NCBI GenBank assembly: GCA_902557655.1
Contig: CACEAZ010000005.1
Location: forward strand, 17,859-81,858
From: an uncultured Bacteroidota bacterium
GTDB lineage: Bacteria; Bacteroidota; Bacteroidia; Flavobacteriales; Flavobacteriaceae
Direction of reading: 5' to 3'
Length of the DNA: 64,000 nt
The notes under the pieces were generated by a model. It ran no database searches and was not told where the DNA came from. It saw nothing but the letters and a program-made list of their open reading frames with translations. The translations under genes were made by a program, and so were the position numbers. Shown in pieces: positions 17,871 to 27,892 of the stretch (its first letter is position 1; each line of letters opens with the position of its first letter).

Positions 17871-18727
17871 TAAAGAATATTTAAGATATTTTCTTTGATT
17901 TTTTCTAGATTATCTTTCATTTCTATTACATATTTCTGGAGGCTTGAATCGTTAGATTTTGATCCGATAGTATTTATTTCCCTTCCGATTTCTTGACATA
18001 TAAAACCCAATTTTTTTCCAACAGGAGATTTAGATTCAAGGGTTTCAATAAAAAGTTTAATATGGCTTTTTAATCTGATTAGCTCTTCATTGATATCAAA
18101 TTTCTCAATATAATATATCATTTCCTGTTCTAATCTATTTTGATCAATCTCGATATTTAATTTTTTAAATTCATTAAGAAGTTTAGCTTTCTTATTATCT
18201 AATCTGGTTTTTTCAACATTTTCAATGTCTACTAAAAGTGAATTAATTATCGATATTTTTTGTACAAAGTCCTTTTCAGTTTCTTTCCCTTCTTTTAATC
18301 TATAATTATCAAGCTTTTCAATTGTTTTTTCGATTGTTTTTTCAATTTCTTCAATTTGATTTTTTTCCAGACTAGATATTGCAGAATCATAAGCATATGG
18401 TAATTGCATTGCAATGCTTAAATAATTGTCTTCTAAATTTTTATTAATATCTTTTAACTCTTTAATGTATTCATTTACGACTACAGAGTTAATATTTATT
18501 TTTTGCGATTCTTGATTATTTTCAAGATTTATATTTACTTCAATTTTACCTCTTAGTAGTTTAGAGCTTATAAATTTCCTAATATCAAATTCTTTGGCTT
18601 TAAGAAACTGAGGCAAACGAATTTTTAAATCAAGAATTTTGCTGTTTACTGATTTTGCTTCAACAATATATTTTGTTGCTTCAACGAAGAAAGATTCACT
18701 GGCATAGCCAGTCATTGACTTTATCAT
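17870..18727 (-). CDS. YicC/YloC-family endoribonuclease
   Basis: The 285-aa protein starts with the family signature MIKSMTGYAS and has the expected SVNSKILDLKIRLP segment. A long helical middle and C-terminal DUF1732 region follow, with EEL.RL.SHI..F and GKKLGFICQEIGREINTIGSKS. YicC proteins are ribonucleases involved in small-RNA turnover in Escherichia coli. It is the first gene of the operon with gmk, nadD and gpsA. A minus-strand TATATTTG -7 box lies 20 nt upstream. Confidence 0.92.
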   Translation of the reverse strand: MIKSMTGYASESFFVEATKYIVEAKSVNSKILDLKIRLPQFLKAKEFDIRKFISSKLLRGKIEVNINLENNQESQKININSVVVNEYIKELKDINKNLEDNYLSIAMQLPYAYDSAISSLEKNQIEEIEKTIEKTIEKLDNYRLKEGKETEKDFVQKISIINSLLVDIENVEKTRLDNKKAKLLNEFKKLNIEIDQNRLEQEMIYYIEKFDINEELIRLKSHIKLFIETLESKSPVGKKLGFICQEIGREINTIGSKSNDSSLQKYVIEMKDNLEKIKENILNIL

Positions 18728-18746
18728 TTTTTAATTAGATATGAAG

Positions 18747-18754
18747 CAAATATA
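18747..18754 (-). promoter_or_regulatory. Candidate -7 element upstream of the yicC operon
   Basis: TATATTTG on the minus strand matches the Bacteroidota TAnnTTTG consensus and lies about 20 nt before the yicC start. No TTG is found at the proper -33 spacing. Confidence 0.45.
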
Positions 18755-18765
18755 TGAATAGATTT

Positions 18766-19659
18766 TTAAGTTGCTTTAGTTGTTTTTTTAGAAACTAAAT
18801 AAACACCTGCAAAAACCAGTAAAACTGAGCTAATGTCTGGAATAGTTAACTTATCAGCACCACGGTAAATTGCAAAAAGAATTCCTATAACAGGTTGAAG
18901 ATAAATAAACATCCCAACCGTGGTAGCTTTTAAATTTTTTAACGCATATAAATTCAACAAATACACTAGGAATGTGGTGCAAAAAACTACATAGAAGATT
19001 TTTATAAAAGAAGTATTATTGATTTCTACCCATTCCACCTGCATAAATTCTACTAACCCAAAAGGCATATTTATAAATATAGAAAATAGGAATAACCACT
19101 TCATTATGGTAATCATATTATATTTTTCCGTTAGCGGTTTAACCAAGACAAAGTATAATGCATAGGAAATACTATTTATAAAAAGATAAAAATTGCCAAG
19201 GTTAATATTTGGAGCATTTTCTAATGATTTTTCATTCAATAGTATTAATGTGAGAGTTCCGATGAAACCTATGAAGACCCCAGTGTATTTTCTTTTAGAG
19301 ATTTTTTCTTTTAATAATATTACAGAAATCAGAAAAATAAATATTGGAGCAAGCGTTGTAATAATTGAACTATTTATTGGAGTTGAGTTATAGAGTCCGT
19401 TAAGCGCTGTAATCATGTTTAGCCCCATTCCAAAAATTGCACAAATAATAATTAGTTTAAAATCTTTAAGTTCAACCTTCTGCCTTTTTGTAAATAAAGA
19501 AACAAACCAAAAACATATTGCCGCACCCAATACCCTAGAATACAATAATGCATTAGGAGACAATACGTTAGGCATAAGTTCTTTTGCAATTGTGTGGTTG
19601 AATCCAAAAATTGAAGTGGCTACTATTGCTGCAATAAGAGCGAGGATTCTTTTGTCCAT
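18766..19659 (-). CDS. EamA/DMT-family permease
   Basis: The 297-aa protein has about ten hydrophobic segments in two homologous halves, as in the drug/metabolite transporter superfamily (EamA). Features include FGFNHTIAKELMPNVLSPNALLYSR at the start of the first repeat, TTLAPIFIFLISVILLKEKISKRKY at the end of it, and IYLQPVIGILFAIYRGADKLT in the second. The substrate is not deducible; members export amino acids, nucleotides or other metabolites. It is divergent from the cystathionine gamma-synthase gene. Confidence 0.88.
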   Translation of the reverse strand: MDKRILALIAAIVATSIFGFNHTIAKELMPNVLSPNALLYSRVLGAAICFWFVSLFTKRQKVELKDFKLIIICAIFGMGLNMITALNGLYNSTPINSSIITTLAPIFIFLISVILLKEKISKRKYTGVFIGFIGTLTLILLNEKSLENAPNINLGNFYLFINSISYALYFVLVKPLTEKYNMITIMKWLFLFSIFINMPFGLVEFMQVEWVEINNTSFIKIFYVVFCTTFLVYLLNLYALKNLKATTVGMFIYLQPVIGILFAIYRGADKLTIPDISSVLLVFAGVYLVSKKTTKAT

Positions 19660-19667
19660 AAAATTTA

Positions 19668-19696
19668 TTGAATTTTAAAGATAATCGATACTTTTG
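19668..19696 (+). promoter_or_regulatory. Promoter of the cystathionine gamma-synthase/lyase gene
   Basis: TTG at 19668-19670 and TACTTTTG at 19689-19696 are 18 nt apart and match the Bacteroidota -33/-7 consensus. The predicted start gives a leader of about 30 nt before the ATG at 19734. Confidence 0.55.
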
Positions 19697-19733
19697 TTTG
19701 CAACTAATAAGTAACACTTTTATTTAAATAATT

Positions 19734-20873
19734 ATGAAGTTTAATACAAAAGCCATTCACGGAGGTCAAACAATAGATCCTGCATACAATTCTGTTATGC
19801 AACCCATATATCAAACATCAACATACGCACAAGAAAGTCCTGGTGTGAATAAGGGTTTTGAGTATTCTCGAACACATAATCCGACAAGAACTGCTTTGCA
19901 AAATGCTTTTGCAAGTCTTGAGAATGCAAAATACGGAGTTGCATTTTCATCAGGCTTGGCAGCAATAGATGCAATTATAAAATTGCTTAGTCCTGGAGAT
20001 GAAGTAATAAGTACAAACGATTTATATGGGGGTACATTCCGTTTATTTACGAAGATCTTTGAGAAATATGGAGTGAAATTTCATTTCACATCACTACACA
20101 ATATAGCTGATGTTGAATCACTAATAAATGAAAACACAAAAGTTATTTGGGCTGAAACGCCGACAAATCCAATGATAAATGTTTTTGATATTGAAGCACT
20201 TTCAAATATTAGTAAGTCTAACGATTTACTTTTAGTTGTTGACAACACATTTGCTTCTCCTTATTTACAAAATCCTTTAGAATTAGGTGCTAATATCGTT
20301 ATGCATTCCGCTACAAAATATTTAGCCGGTCATAGTGATGTCGTATTGGGTGCTCTGATGTTAAATGATGATGAAATTGCTGAAAAATTATACTTTATTC
20401 AAAATTCAAGTGGCGCGGTACCTGGACCTCAGGACTGCTTTTTAACTCTTAGAGGAATCAAAACATTACATGTTAGAATTCAGAGACATTGCGAAAATGC
20501 TCATAAAGTTGCACATTTTTTAAACGATCATGAAATGGTGGAGAAAGTATACTGGCCTGGTTTAGAAACTCATAAAAATCATGAAGTTGCAAAAAAACAA
20601 ATGTCTGACTTTGGAGGAATGCTTTCGTTTAGAATTAAAAACTACACCAAGGATCAAACAGTCAAATTTTTAGAAAGGCTTCATTTATTTACTCTTGCAG
20701 AATCACTTGGAGGAGTTGAATCATTATGCGGTCATCCTGCTACAATGACACATGCTAGCATCCCCAAAGAGGAAAGAGAAAAGTCAGGAGTTACAGACTC
20801 TTTAATAAGATTAAGTGTTGGTATTGAAGATTCAGATGATTTAATCGATGACTTAAAAAATGCATTTTTATAA
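19734..20873 (+). CDS. Cystathionine gamma-synthase / gamma-lyase (PLP, Cys/Met metabolism)
   Basis: The 379-aa protein belongs to the Cys/Met metabolism PLP-enzyme family. It shows YSRTHNPTRTALQNAFASLE, FSSGLAAIDAI, and the substrate/PLP residues of DLYGGTFRLF. The Schiff-base lysine lies in VMHSATKYLAGHSDVVLGA, and the C-terminal LAESLGGVESL...TH is intact. It is involved in transsulfuration between cysteine and homocysteine/methionine. Sequence reading cannot separate synthase (MetB) from lyase. It appears to be transcribed alone from the promoter at 19668-19696. Confidence 0.92.
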   Translation: MKFNTKAIHGGQTIDPAYNSVMQPIYQTSTYAQESPGVNKGFEYSRTHNPTRTALQNAFASLENAKYGVAFSSGLAAIDAIIKLLSPGDEVISTNDLYGGTFRLFTKIFEKYGVKFHFTSLHNIADVESLINENTKVIWAETPTNPMINVFDIEALSNISKSNDLLLVVDNTFASPYLQNPLELGANIVMHSATKYLAGHSDVVLGALMLNDDEIAEKLYFIQNSSGAVPGPQDCFLTLRGIKTLHVRIQRHCENAHKVAHFLNDHEMVEKVYWPGLETHKNHEVAKKQMSDFGGMLSFRIKNYTKDQTVKFLERLHLFTLAESLGGVESLCGHPATMTHASIPKEEREKSGVTDSLIRLSVGIEDSDDLIDDLKNAFL

Positions 20874-20978
20874 GATTGTTAATTAATTCCATTTTTTTTG
20901 TTAAAACAACAATTTTAAATTCATAATTTTATTTAGTATTTAATTTCATCCGTAAATAGGATTATAAAATTATTAATT

Positions 20979-22322
20979 ATGAAAAGAAAGATAGATGCAT
21001 TTTTAAAGATTGTTCGTAAAAGAGACGGTCATGAGCCAGAATTCATGCAAGCTGTTGAGGAAGTAGCGGAAACAGTTATTCCTTATATACTAGAAAATGA
21101 TATTTATCATGGGAAAAATATTCTTATGAGAATGTGTGAGCCTGAGAGAGCCATAACATTTAGGGTTTCTTGGATGGATGATAAGGGTGAGATTTGGGTT
21201 AATAGAGGATATAGAATTCAAATGAATTCTGCAATTGGACCATACAAGGGTGGATTAAGATTTCATCCCAGTGTAAATATGAGTATTCTAAAATTTTTAG
21301 CTTTTGAGCAAGTCTTTAAAAACAGCCTAACAACTTTACCAATGGGTGGAGGAAAAGGAGGTAGTGACTTTGATCCTAAGGGTAGAAGTGAAAGTGAAAT
21401 TATGAGATTTTGCCAGGCATTTATGACTGAATTATACAGACATATTGGACCAGATACTGATGTTCCTGCTGGGGATATTGGTGTTGGTGGAAGAGAGATT
21501 GGATATATGTATGGTCAATACAGGAAATTAGCTAATGAGTTTACTGGGGTTTTAACTGGAAAGGGGATTACATGGGGTGGATCGTTAATAAGACCTGAAG
21601 CCACGGGATATGGTACTGTCTATTTTGCACAGGACATGCTTGCTTCTGTTAACGATGGTATAAAAGGAAAAAAAGTTGTTATTTCTGGATCTGGAAATGT
21701 CGCACAATATGCTGCTGAAAAGATTTTACATTTTGGCGGAAAGGTACTTACTATGTCAGACTCTTCCGGCTACATATATGATTCATCTGGAATAACTGAG
21801 GAAAAATTAAAATTCATTATGTATTTAAAAAATGTCCAAAGAGGAAGAATTAGTGAATATGTAAAGAAATATCCAAAGGCTGTATTTAAAAAAGGAAAAA
21901 CACCATGGACAGTTCCTTGTGACATGGCTCTTCCTTGTGCTACACAAAATGAATTAAACGAAGAGGATGCAAAAAAGCTTGTTGCTAACGGATGTAAATG
22001 TGTGAGTGAAGGTGCTAACATGCCTTCTACAAAGGGAGCCGTAGACTTTTTTATAAAATCAAAAATATTATATGCACCAGGAAAAGCCTCAAACGCAGGA
22101 GGAGTTGCCACATCTGGGTTAGAGATGACTCAAAACTCATTGCGATATAATTGGTCTAGAGAAGAGGTTGATGAAAAACTTAGAGAAATCATGTTAAGTA
22201 TTCATAATTCATGTATTGAACATGGAAAGCAAAAAAATGGATATGTTAATTATGTTAAAGGTGCCAACATTGCTGGATTTGTAAAAGTTGCAGATGCGAT
22301 GATTGCTCAAGGAGTAATTTAA
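20979..22322 (+). CDS. gdhA: NADP-specific glutamate dehydrogenase
   Basis: The 447-aa enzyme interconverts 2-oxoglutarate plus ammonia and glutamate. It has the length of the small hexameric NADP type. The active-site lysine region is LTTLPMGGGKGGSDFDPKG, substrate-binding GPYKGGLRFHPSVN is intact, and the dinucleotide site is VVISGSGNVAQYAAEK. SEGANMPST and APGKASNAGGVATSGLEM complete the domain. It is probably the main ammonia-assimilating enzyme. The ATG is preceded by an A/T-rich leader ending AATT and has no Shine-Dalgarno. Confidence 0.97.
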   Translation: MKRKIDAFLKIVRKRDGHEPEFMQAVEEVAETVIPYILENDIYHGKNILMRMCEPERAITFRVSWMDDKGEIWVNRGYRIQMNSAIGPYKGGLRFHPSVNMSILKFLAFEQVFKNSLTTLPMGGGKGGSDFDPKGRSESEIMRFCQAFMTELYRHIGPDTDVPAGDIGVGGREIGYMYGQYRKLANEFTGVLTGKGITWGGSLIRPEATGYGTVYFAQDMLASVNDGIKGKKVVISGSGNVAQYAAEKILHFGGKVLTMSDSSGYIYDSSGITEEKLKFIMYLKNVQRGRISEYVKKYPKAVFKKGKTPWTVPCDMALPCATQNELNEEDAKKLVANGCKCVSEGANMPSTKGAVDFFIKSKILYAPGKASNAGGVATSGLEMTQNSLRYNWSREEVDEKLREIMLSIHNSCIEHGKQKNGYVNYVKGANIAGFVKVADAMIAQGVI

Positions 22323-22347
22323 TTATATATAATATATATTATACTGG

Positions 22348-22355
22348 TATATTTG
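22348..22355 (+). promoter_or_regulatory. Candidate -7 element upstream of the porZ-like gene
   Basis: TATATTTG matches TAnnTTTG about 30 nt before the ATG at 22387. The upstream sequence is an AT alternation without a TTG at the right spacing. ACTGGTA is repeated on both sides (22343 and 22375). Confidence 0.4.
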
Positions 22356-22386
22356 TCGTTTATTACTTATAAGTACTGGTAATTTC

Positions 22387-24771
22387 ATGTTAAAAATTAG
22401 ATTATTTTTTTCTTTATTATTTTTTACTGTTTCATTTTTTGCTCAAGAATCTAGTAAATTATCAATTGAGTCTTCAACTAATGGTAACCCTAACTGGGAT
22501 ACATATTATTCTTATAATTATATTTCTGGAATTGCTAAAGGTGATGGAAATATTTACTTTTCTTCCACAAATTCAATTTTCTCCCTTTATTCAATTTTAT
22601 TTCAAGAAGAAAAATATGATACTTTAAGTGGATTGTCAGGTGATGAAATTTCTGTATTTCACTACAGTCTGAGTAAAAATTTAATTGCTATTGGATACAA
22701 AAATGGACTAATTCAGATTATTGATCTTAATTCAAGTGAAATACTTAATGTTTATGATATATTAAATAAACCAACGATCCCGCCAACAAATAAGCAAATT
22801 AATAATTTTACCGAAAGAAACAACCAATTATTTATATCTACCGATTACGGTATTTCTGTTTACAATTTAGATGCATTTGAATTCGGAGACACTTTTTATA
22901 TAGGTGATTTTGCAAGCCTCTTAAACATATCCAATACCCTTATTGATGATAATTATATTTATGCATCTAGTAGTGATGGGGGTGGAATTAGAAGAGCTAG
23001 TTTAGATTCAAATTTGATCGATTATAATAATTGGGAAGAGATCTATTCAGGAAATTTTAGAGGTATACTTTCGCTTAATGGGGAAGTCTTTTTTTATGAC
23101 GATCAAAATATCTACAGCATAAACAATACCCAGATTAATAATGTTTTAACCATAGATTCTAATATATTAGATTTAACTGTAAGTGATTCCAAAATAATTA
23201 TTACATCTGAAAATCAATGCCTAATATATAACGATCAGCTTAATGAGCTTTTACTGTCAATTGACGCAGAGGATTACTTGACTAGTTTTAATAACGCAAT
23301 CATACAAGGAAATGATATTTTTATAGGAACATCAAGCATGGGTGTTTTAAAAGTAGAAAATTTTAACCCAAGTCTATTTTCTCATCTTCTTCCCAATGGT
23401 CCTTTAGATAATAATATTTTTTCTGTAGAATCTTTAAGTAATCAAACCTGGGTTTCCTATGGTGATTACACAGAGTATTTTAATCCCTATCCGTTAAAAT
23501 TTAACGGTATAAGTAGCTATAGCGAATCTTCAAATAATTGGATAAATATCAGTAAAGATAGCATATCAAATCAAGCGGTAAATCTCAATAATATTGCAAT
23601 AAGTCCTTTTAATAATAAAGTTTTTGCAAGTTCTTTCCACGGTGGTTTATTGGAGCTTGAAAACTATTCTCAAAGCAATTTTTATAATGAGGTGAATAGT
23701 GGATTAGAATCTCTAACTACATCCGATCCCCAATATCGAAGTATAAGAATCTCAGACATAGAATTTGACGATAATGGACTATTATGGATTCTAAATTCAA
23801 GAATTGATAGCCCTTTAAAATCGTTTAATTTAGAGTCAAATAATTGGAACAGTTATGATTTTACTCAGATTATTAATGATGGATTTCAAGACGAACTTGG
23901 GTTTAATGATATAGAGATTGATGATTATGGAAATAAGTGGATTGCCAGTTTGAGATCAGGCCTAATTGGGTTTAACGAAAATTCAGGCTCATCAATTCAA
24001 ATTAGAAAAGTTTATAGTCAGGATCAGTCCAATATGCCGTCTTCAAATGTAAAGACCATAGCTGTTGATAATAATAATCATTTATGGATAGGGACGATAC
24101 AAGGGTTAAGAGTTTTATATAATACTTCAAACTTTTTTGACTCCTCTGTAGTCTCTACTCAGCAGATTGTAATACTTGAAGATGGAATTCCAAGAGAGCT
24201 ATTAGAACAACAGTATATTTCGGATATCGAAGTGGATGGTGCCAACAACAAATGGGTTGGTACTATAGGATCAGGGGTGTTTTATTTTTCTCCTAACGGA
24301 CAACAAACTATTTATCATTTTACTAAAGAAAACTCACCTTTACCCTCAAATAATATTAATGATATAAGTGTAAATTTATTAAGTGGTAAAGTATTTTTTG
24401 CAACTGATAAAGGACTTGTGAGTTATAATACAGGAAGCTCATCAGCGCTAGATAATTTTTCAAATTCTTATGTATATCCAAATCCTGTACGGCCTTCATT
24501 TAATATGGCATTTGATAAAATAAAAATTGACGGATTAACCGATAGTGTAAATATAAAAATCACTGATATTGAAGGAAATTTAGTTGCAGAGGCTCAATCT
24601 AACGTAAATAAGAGATATAATGGTTTTAATCTTGAAATTGATGGCGGAAGTGCCTTTTGGAATGGAAAAAATTTAAGAAATGTTAATGTTTCATCAGGGG
24701 TTTATATAATTATGTTGTCTGACTTAGACACATATGAAACCAAGATTTTAAAACTTATGGTAGTTAGGTAA
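22387..24771 (+). CDS. porZ: PorZ-like beta-propeller protein of the type IX secretion system
   Basis: The 794-aa exported protein has a signal peptide (about 1-19, ending FFAQ). Two-component-regulator-type propeller repeats follow (GLWIL, NKWIA, NHLWIGT, NKWVGT blades). The C-terminal domain of about 90 residues begins SYVYPNPVRPSF and ends SSGVYIIMLSD...KILKLMVVR, as in type IX CTDs. PorZ is a surface component of the T9SS attachment complex in Porphyromonas. The same architecture and position upstream of recO in Flavobacteriia support the call, but other propeller proteins look similar. It overlaps recO by one nucleotide. Confidence 0.75.
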   Translation: MLKIRLFFSLLFFTVSFFAQESSKLSIESSTNGNPNWDTYYSYNYISGIAKGDGNIYFSSTNSIFSLYSILFQEEKYDTLSGLSGDEISVFHYSLSKNLIAIGYKNGLIQIIDLNSSEILNVYDILNKPTIPPTNKQINNFTERNNQLFISTDYGISVYNLDAFEFGDTFYIGDFASLLNISNTLIDDNYIYASSSDGGGIRRASLDSNLIDYNNWEEIYSGNFRGILSLNGEVFFYDDQNIYSINNTQINNVLTIDSNILDLTVSDSKIIITSENQCLIYNDQLNELLLSIDAEDYLTSFNNAIIQGNDIFIGTSSMGVLKVENFNPSLFSHLLPNGPLDNNIFSVESLSNQTWVSYGDYTEYFNPYPLKFNGISSYSESSNNWINISKDSISNQAVNLNNIAISPFNNKVFASSFHGGLLELENYSQSNFYNEVNSGLESLTTSDPQYRSIRISDIEFDDNGLLWILNSRIDSPLKSFNLESNNWNSYDFTQIINDGFQDELGFNDIEIDDYGNKWIASLRSGLIGFNENSGSSIQIRKVYSQDQSNMPSSNVKTIAVDNNNHLWIGTIQGLRVLYNTSNFFDSSVVSTQQIVILEDGIPRELLEQQYISDIEVDGANNKWVGTIGSGVFYFSPNGQQTIYHFTKENSPLPSNNINDISVNLLSGKVFFATDKGLVSYNTGSSSALDNFSNSYVYPNPVRPSFNMAFDKIKIDGLTDSVNIKITDIEGNLVAEAQSNVNKRYNGFNLEIDGGSAFWNGKNLRNVNVSSGVYIIMLSDLDTYETKILKLMVVR

Positions 24772-25487
24772 TGATTATTTCAACAACTGGAATTGTATTA
24801 AATAAATTTAGATATAAAGACGCCAGTCTTATTGTGAGAGTAATAACCAGAGAGACGGGATTATGTTCTTTTATTGTAAGAGTTGGAAAAGAAAAAAAGA
24901 AAAAAAATATTTTTAATTATTTCCAACCGTTATCAATAATTGAAATTGAGTATAAAACGAATAACAAAAGAGATTTACACTTTTTCAAAGAGGTTGATTT
25001 AAAAATTAATTTCAAATCAATTCACAGCAATCATAAAAAATCTGTGGTAATCATGTTTTTATCTGAAATTTTATCAAAAACATTAAAATTTCAAGGAAAA
25101 GATTTACAATTATATGATTTCATCGAAGCTTCCTTAATATATTTTGATGAAAGTGAATTTACCCCATATTTTCATTTAATTTTTTTGATCAAGTTAACAA
25201 GGTATTTAGGATTTTATCCGGACACTAATAATAAACAGTATACTTATTTTGATCTAGAACAAGGTATTTATTATGATTCAGAAATAGGCAGTTATTCATT
25301 AAAAGAAAAAGAGTTGGAATCTTTTAATGATATTTTAGGCACAAATTTTGATGCTAGTAATGAACTAACCTTATCGTCTATGCAACGAACCAAACTACTG
25401 GATAATATCTTATTATATTATAAACTTCATATTGAAAATTTTGGCTCCATTAAATCCTTAGATGTTCTCAGAAAAATTTTTGAATAG
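24771..25487 (+). CDS. recO: Recombination mediator RecO
   Basis: The 238-aa protein has the RecO N-terminal OB-fold start (GIVLNKFRYKDASLIVRVITRETGLCSFIV) and a helical C-terminal domain (FHLIFLIKLTRYLGFYPD). RecO loads RecA on SSB-covered DNA in the RecFOR pathway. The zinc-finger cysteines of some RecO proteins are not present. It is coupled to the propeller gene upstream (TAATG) and shares one nucleotide with the TonB-receptor gene downstream. Confidence 0.93.
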   Translation: MIISTTGIVLNKFRYKDASLIVRVITRETGLCSFIVRVGKEKKKKNIFNYFQPLSIIEIEYKTNNKRDLHFFKEVDLKINFKSIHSNHKKSVVIMFLSEILSKTLKFQGKDLQLYDFIEASLIYFDESEFTPYFHLIFLIKLTRYLGFYPDTNNKQYTYFDLEQGIYYDSEIGSYSLKEKELESFNDILGTNFDASNELTLSSMQRTKLLDNILLYYKLHIENFGSIKSLDVLRKIFE

Positions 25488-27892
25488 TGTTAAGAATTAT
25501 CATTCTTTCAATTTTATTTTTACCCTCATCTTTTGCTCAAATTGTAAATATTGTAGACGAAAGTAATAGTCCAATCGCTGGAGTGTCCCTTTACACGACT
25601 GATAATGTGTTTCTTTCTTCTGATGATCAAGGAAATGTAAATCTTGATAAATTTTTTGATACGGATACCATTGTTATACAACAATTTGGTTTTGTCAAAA
25701 AAAAAATTATTAAATCCCTTATTCCAAATAAAGTAATACTAAATTATAATAACGAAATATTAAATGAAGTCGTAATCTCCGCTTCAAAATTTTCTCAAAA
25801 ATTCAGAGAAGTCCCAAAAAAAGTTGTACAAATTAATAAGTCAACTATCGAGTTGACAAACCCGATGACTAGTGCTGATTTATTAGAAAGGGGTGGTAAT
25901 GTTTTTATTCAAAAAAGTCAGTTAGGAGGAGGAAGTCCAATGATTAGAGGTCTTTCAACAAATAGATTGGTTTTGTCTGTTGACGGGGTAAGATTAAATA
26001 ATGCTATATATAGAGGGGGAAACATACACAATGTAATCTCAATTTCTCCAATGAATATAGAAAATACAGAAATAATAATGGGCTCTGCATCAGTATTATA
26101 TGGAAGTGATGCTATTGGTGGGGTAATGAATTTCTATACAAAAAAACCGGTTATTTCAGAAGTAGAATCACCAAGATTAAAGATAAATATTCATTCAAGA
26201 TATTCCTCAGCTGCAAGCGAAAACATGTATCACTTTGATATTAATTATGGTTTAAAAAAAATAGCTTTCTTTTCAAGTATTTCAAAATCTGATTATGGAA
26301 ATTTATTGATGGGTAGTAATGGCCCCTCAGAATATCTTAGGCCAAATTATGTTATTCAAAATTCTAATGGAGAAGATATAATTGTAGATAACTCTAATCC
26401 CAAGCTTCAAAGAAACACGTCTTATGATCAGTTAAATTTTTTACAAAAGGTTTTATATAAGCCAAATAAAAATTTTCAATATGACCTGGGTATTCACTTT
26501 TCTAAAACAGGAGATATTCCAAGATATGACAGATTGATTAGGCAAGACCAAAATCTAGATTTGGTTTATGGCAATTGGTTTTATGGCCCCCAAGAATGGC
26601 TATTGATTAATAATCAATTTGCTATTAATTCAAAATCAAACAATGTTTTTGATAAATTAAAAATAACATTTGCTAAACAAAAATTTTCAGAGTCCAGAAA
26701 TAGTAGAAAGCTTAATGCTTCAAATTTAAATTCTAGAGAAGAGAAGCTAGATATTTTATCTCTAAATATTGATATGATAAAAAAACTAAATTCAAATTCT
26801 GATTTAACATATGGATTAGAATACATAAACAATAAAGTTGAGTCACTTGGGTCAAGTACCAATATTTTTGATTTATCAGTTAATTCTATTTCTTCAAGAT
26901 ATCCTAATAATTCATCCTTACAGTCATTTGGCACCTACATGAACTATAAGAGTAAAATTGTTGATGATGTATTTTTTCAAAGTGGAGTAAGATATAGCTT
27001 AACAAGACTTCAAGCAGATTTATCTCAGAATAATATATTTTATGATTTTCCATATGCAAATATAAATTTAGAAAATGGTGCATTTGTTGGAGGTATTGGC
27101 TTGAGCTGGGTTAGAAATATTTATAATAATTGGAAATTCAATATAAATACTGCCTTTAGGTCACCTAATATTGACGATGTTGCAAAAGTATTTGATTCTG
27201 AGCCAGGAAATGTTGTTGTTCCCAATCCCAGTTTAAAACCTGAAAGATCTTTTGGAATTGAGTTTGGAGGATATTTTAGAACAAAAAATAATATTGAATT
27301 AGACTTCTCAACATACATAACCTATTTATACGATGCATTAATAAGAGATGACTTTACTTTAGAAAATGGCACTTCTCAAATTATTTATGACGGAGAGCTA
27401 TCTCAGATTCAAGCATTACAAAATGGCTCTAAATCTCTAATATATGGATTTGAGTTTGGTGCAAATATGATTATAAACAAAAACTTAAGTTTAAAGTCTC
27501 AGTTAAATTTAATTGCAGGACATGAATTAAATGAATTGCCTTTTGCATTGCCTGTAAGACACATTCCTCCAAATTTTGGAAATCTTCATTTAATATTTGA
27601 AAAAGGCAAATTGAGTTTCGACGCATTTGTTAATTTCAATTCTGAAATATCATATAACAATTTAGCAGAATCTGAAAGAGCTAAGCCCTATCTATATGCT
27701 CTTGATGAAGACGGTAATCCATATTCTCCTTCCTGGATAACATATAATTTCAGATCAAAATATTTATTGTCAGACAAATTAAACTTTACTCTTTCATTCG
27801 AAAATATTTCGGATAAATTATATCGACCTTACTCATCTGGAATTTCTGCTCCTGGATTAAATTTTATTTTTTCTGTAAATTATGCATACTAG
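25487..27892 (+). CDS. TonB-dependent receptor with N-terminal carboxypeptidase-like domain
   Basis: The 801-aa outer-membrane receptor starts at GTG (25487), sharing a base with the recO stop. It has a signal peptide (about 1-17), a short carboxypeptidase-regulatory-like domain (about 19-85), and a plug domain (VQINKSTIELTNPMTSADLLE...GGGSPMIRGLSTNRLVLSVDGVRLNNAIYR). A 22-strand barrel with an aromatic C terminus (FIFSVNYAY) follows. The plug resembles haem/siderophore receptors, but the ligand is unknown. It sits between recO and recX, and its 3' end overlaps recX by 11 nt. Confidence 0.92.
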   Translation: MLRIIILSILFLPSSFAQIVNIVDESNSPIAGVSLYTTDNVFLSSDDQGNVNLDKFFDTDTIVIQQFGFVKKKIIKSLIPNKVILNYNNEILNEVVISASKFSQKFREVPKKVVQINKSTIELTNPMTSADLLERGGNVFIQKSQLGGGSPMIRGLSTNRLVLSVDGVRLNNAIYRGGNIHNVISISPMNIENTEIIMGSASVLYGSDAIGGVMNFYTKKPVISEVESPRLKINIHSRYSSAASENMYHFDINYGLKKIAFFSSISKSDYGNLLMGSNGPSEYLRPNYVIQNSNGEDIIVDNSNPKLQRNTSYDQLNFLQKVLYKPNKNFQYDLGIHFSKTGDIPRYDRLIRQDQNLDLVYGNWFYGPQEWLLINNQFAINSKSNNVFDKLKITFAKQKFSESRNSRKLNASNLNSREEKLDILSLNIDMIKKLNSNSDLTYGLEYINNKVESLGSSTNIFDLSVNSISSRYPNNSSLQSFGTYMNYKSKIVDDVFFQSGVRYSLTRLQADLSQNNIFYDFPYANINLENGAFVGGIGLSWVRNIYNNWKFNINTAFRSPNIDDVAKVFDSEPGNVVVPNPSLKPERSFGIEFGGYFRTKNNIELDFSTYITYLYDALIRDDFTLENGTSQIIYDGELSQIQALQNGSKSLIYGFEFGANMIINKNLSLKSQLNLIAGHELNELPFALPVRHIPPNFGNLHLIFEKGKLSFDAFVNFNSEISYNNLAESERAKPYLYALDEDGNPYSPSWITYNFRSKYLLSDKLNFTLSFENISDKLYRPYSSGISAPGLNFIFSVNYAY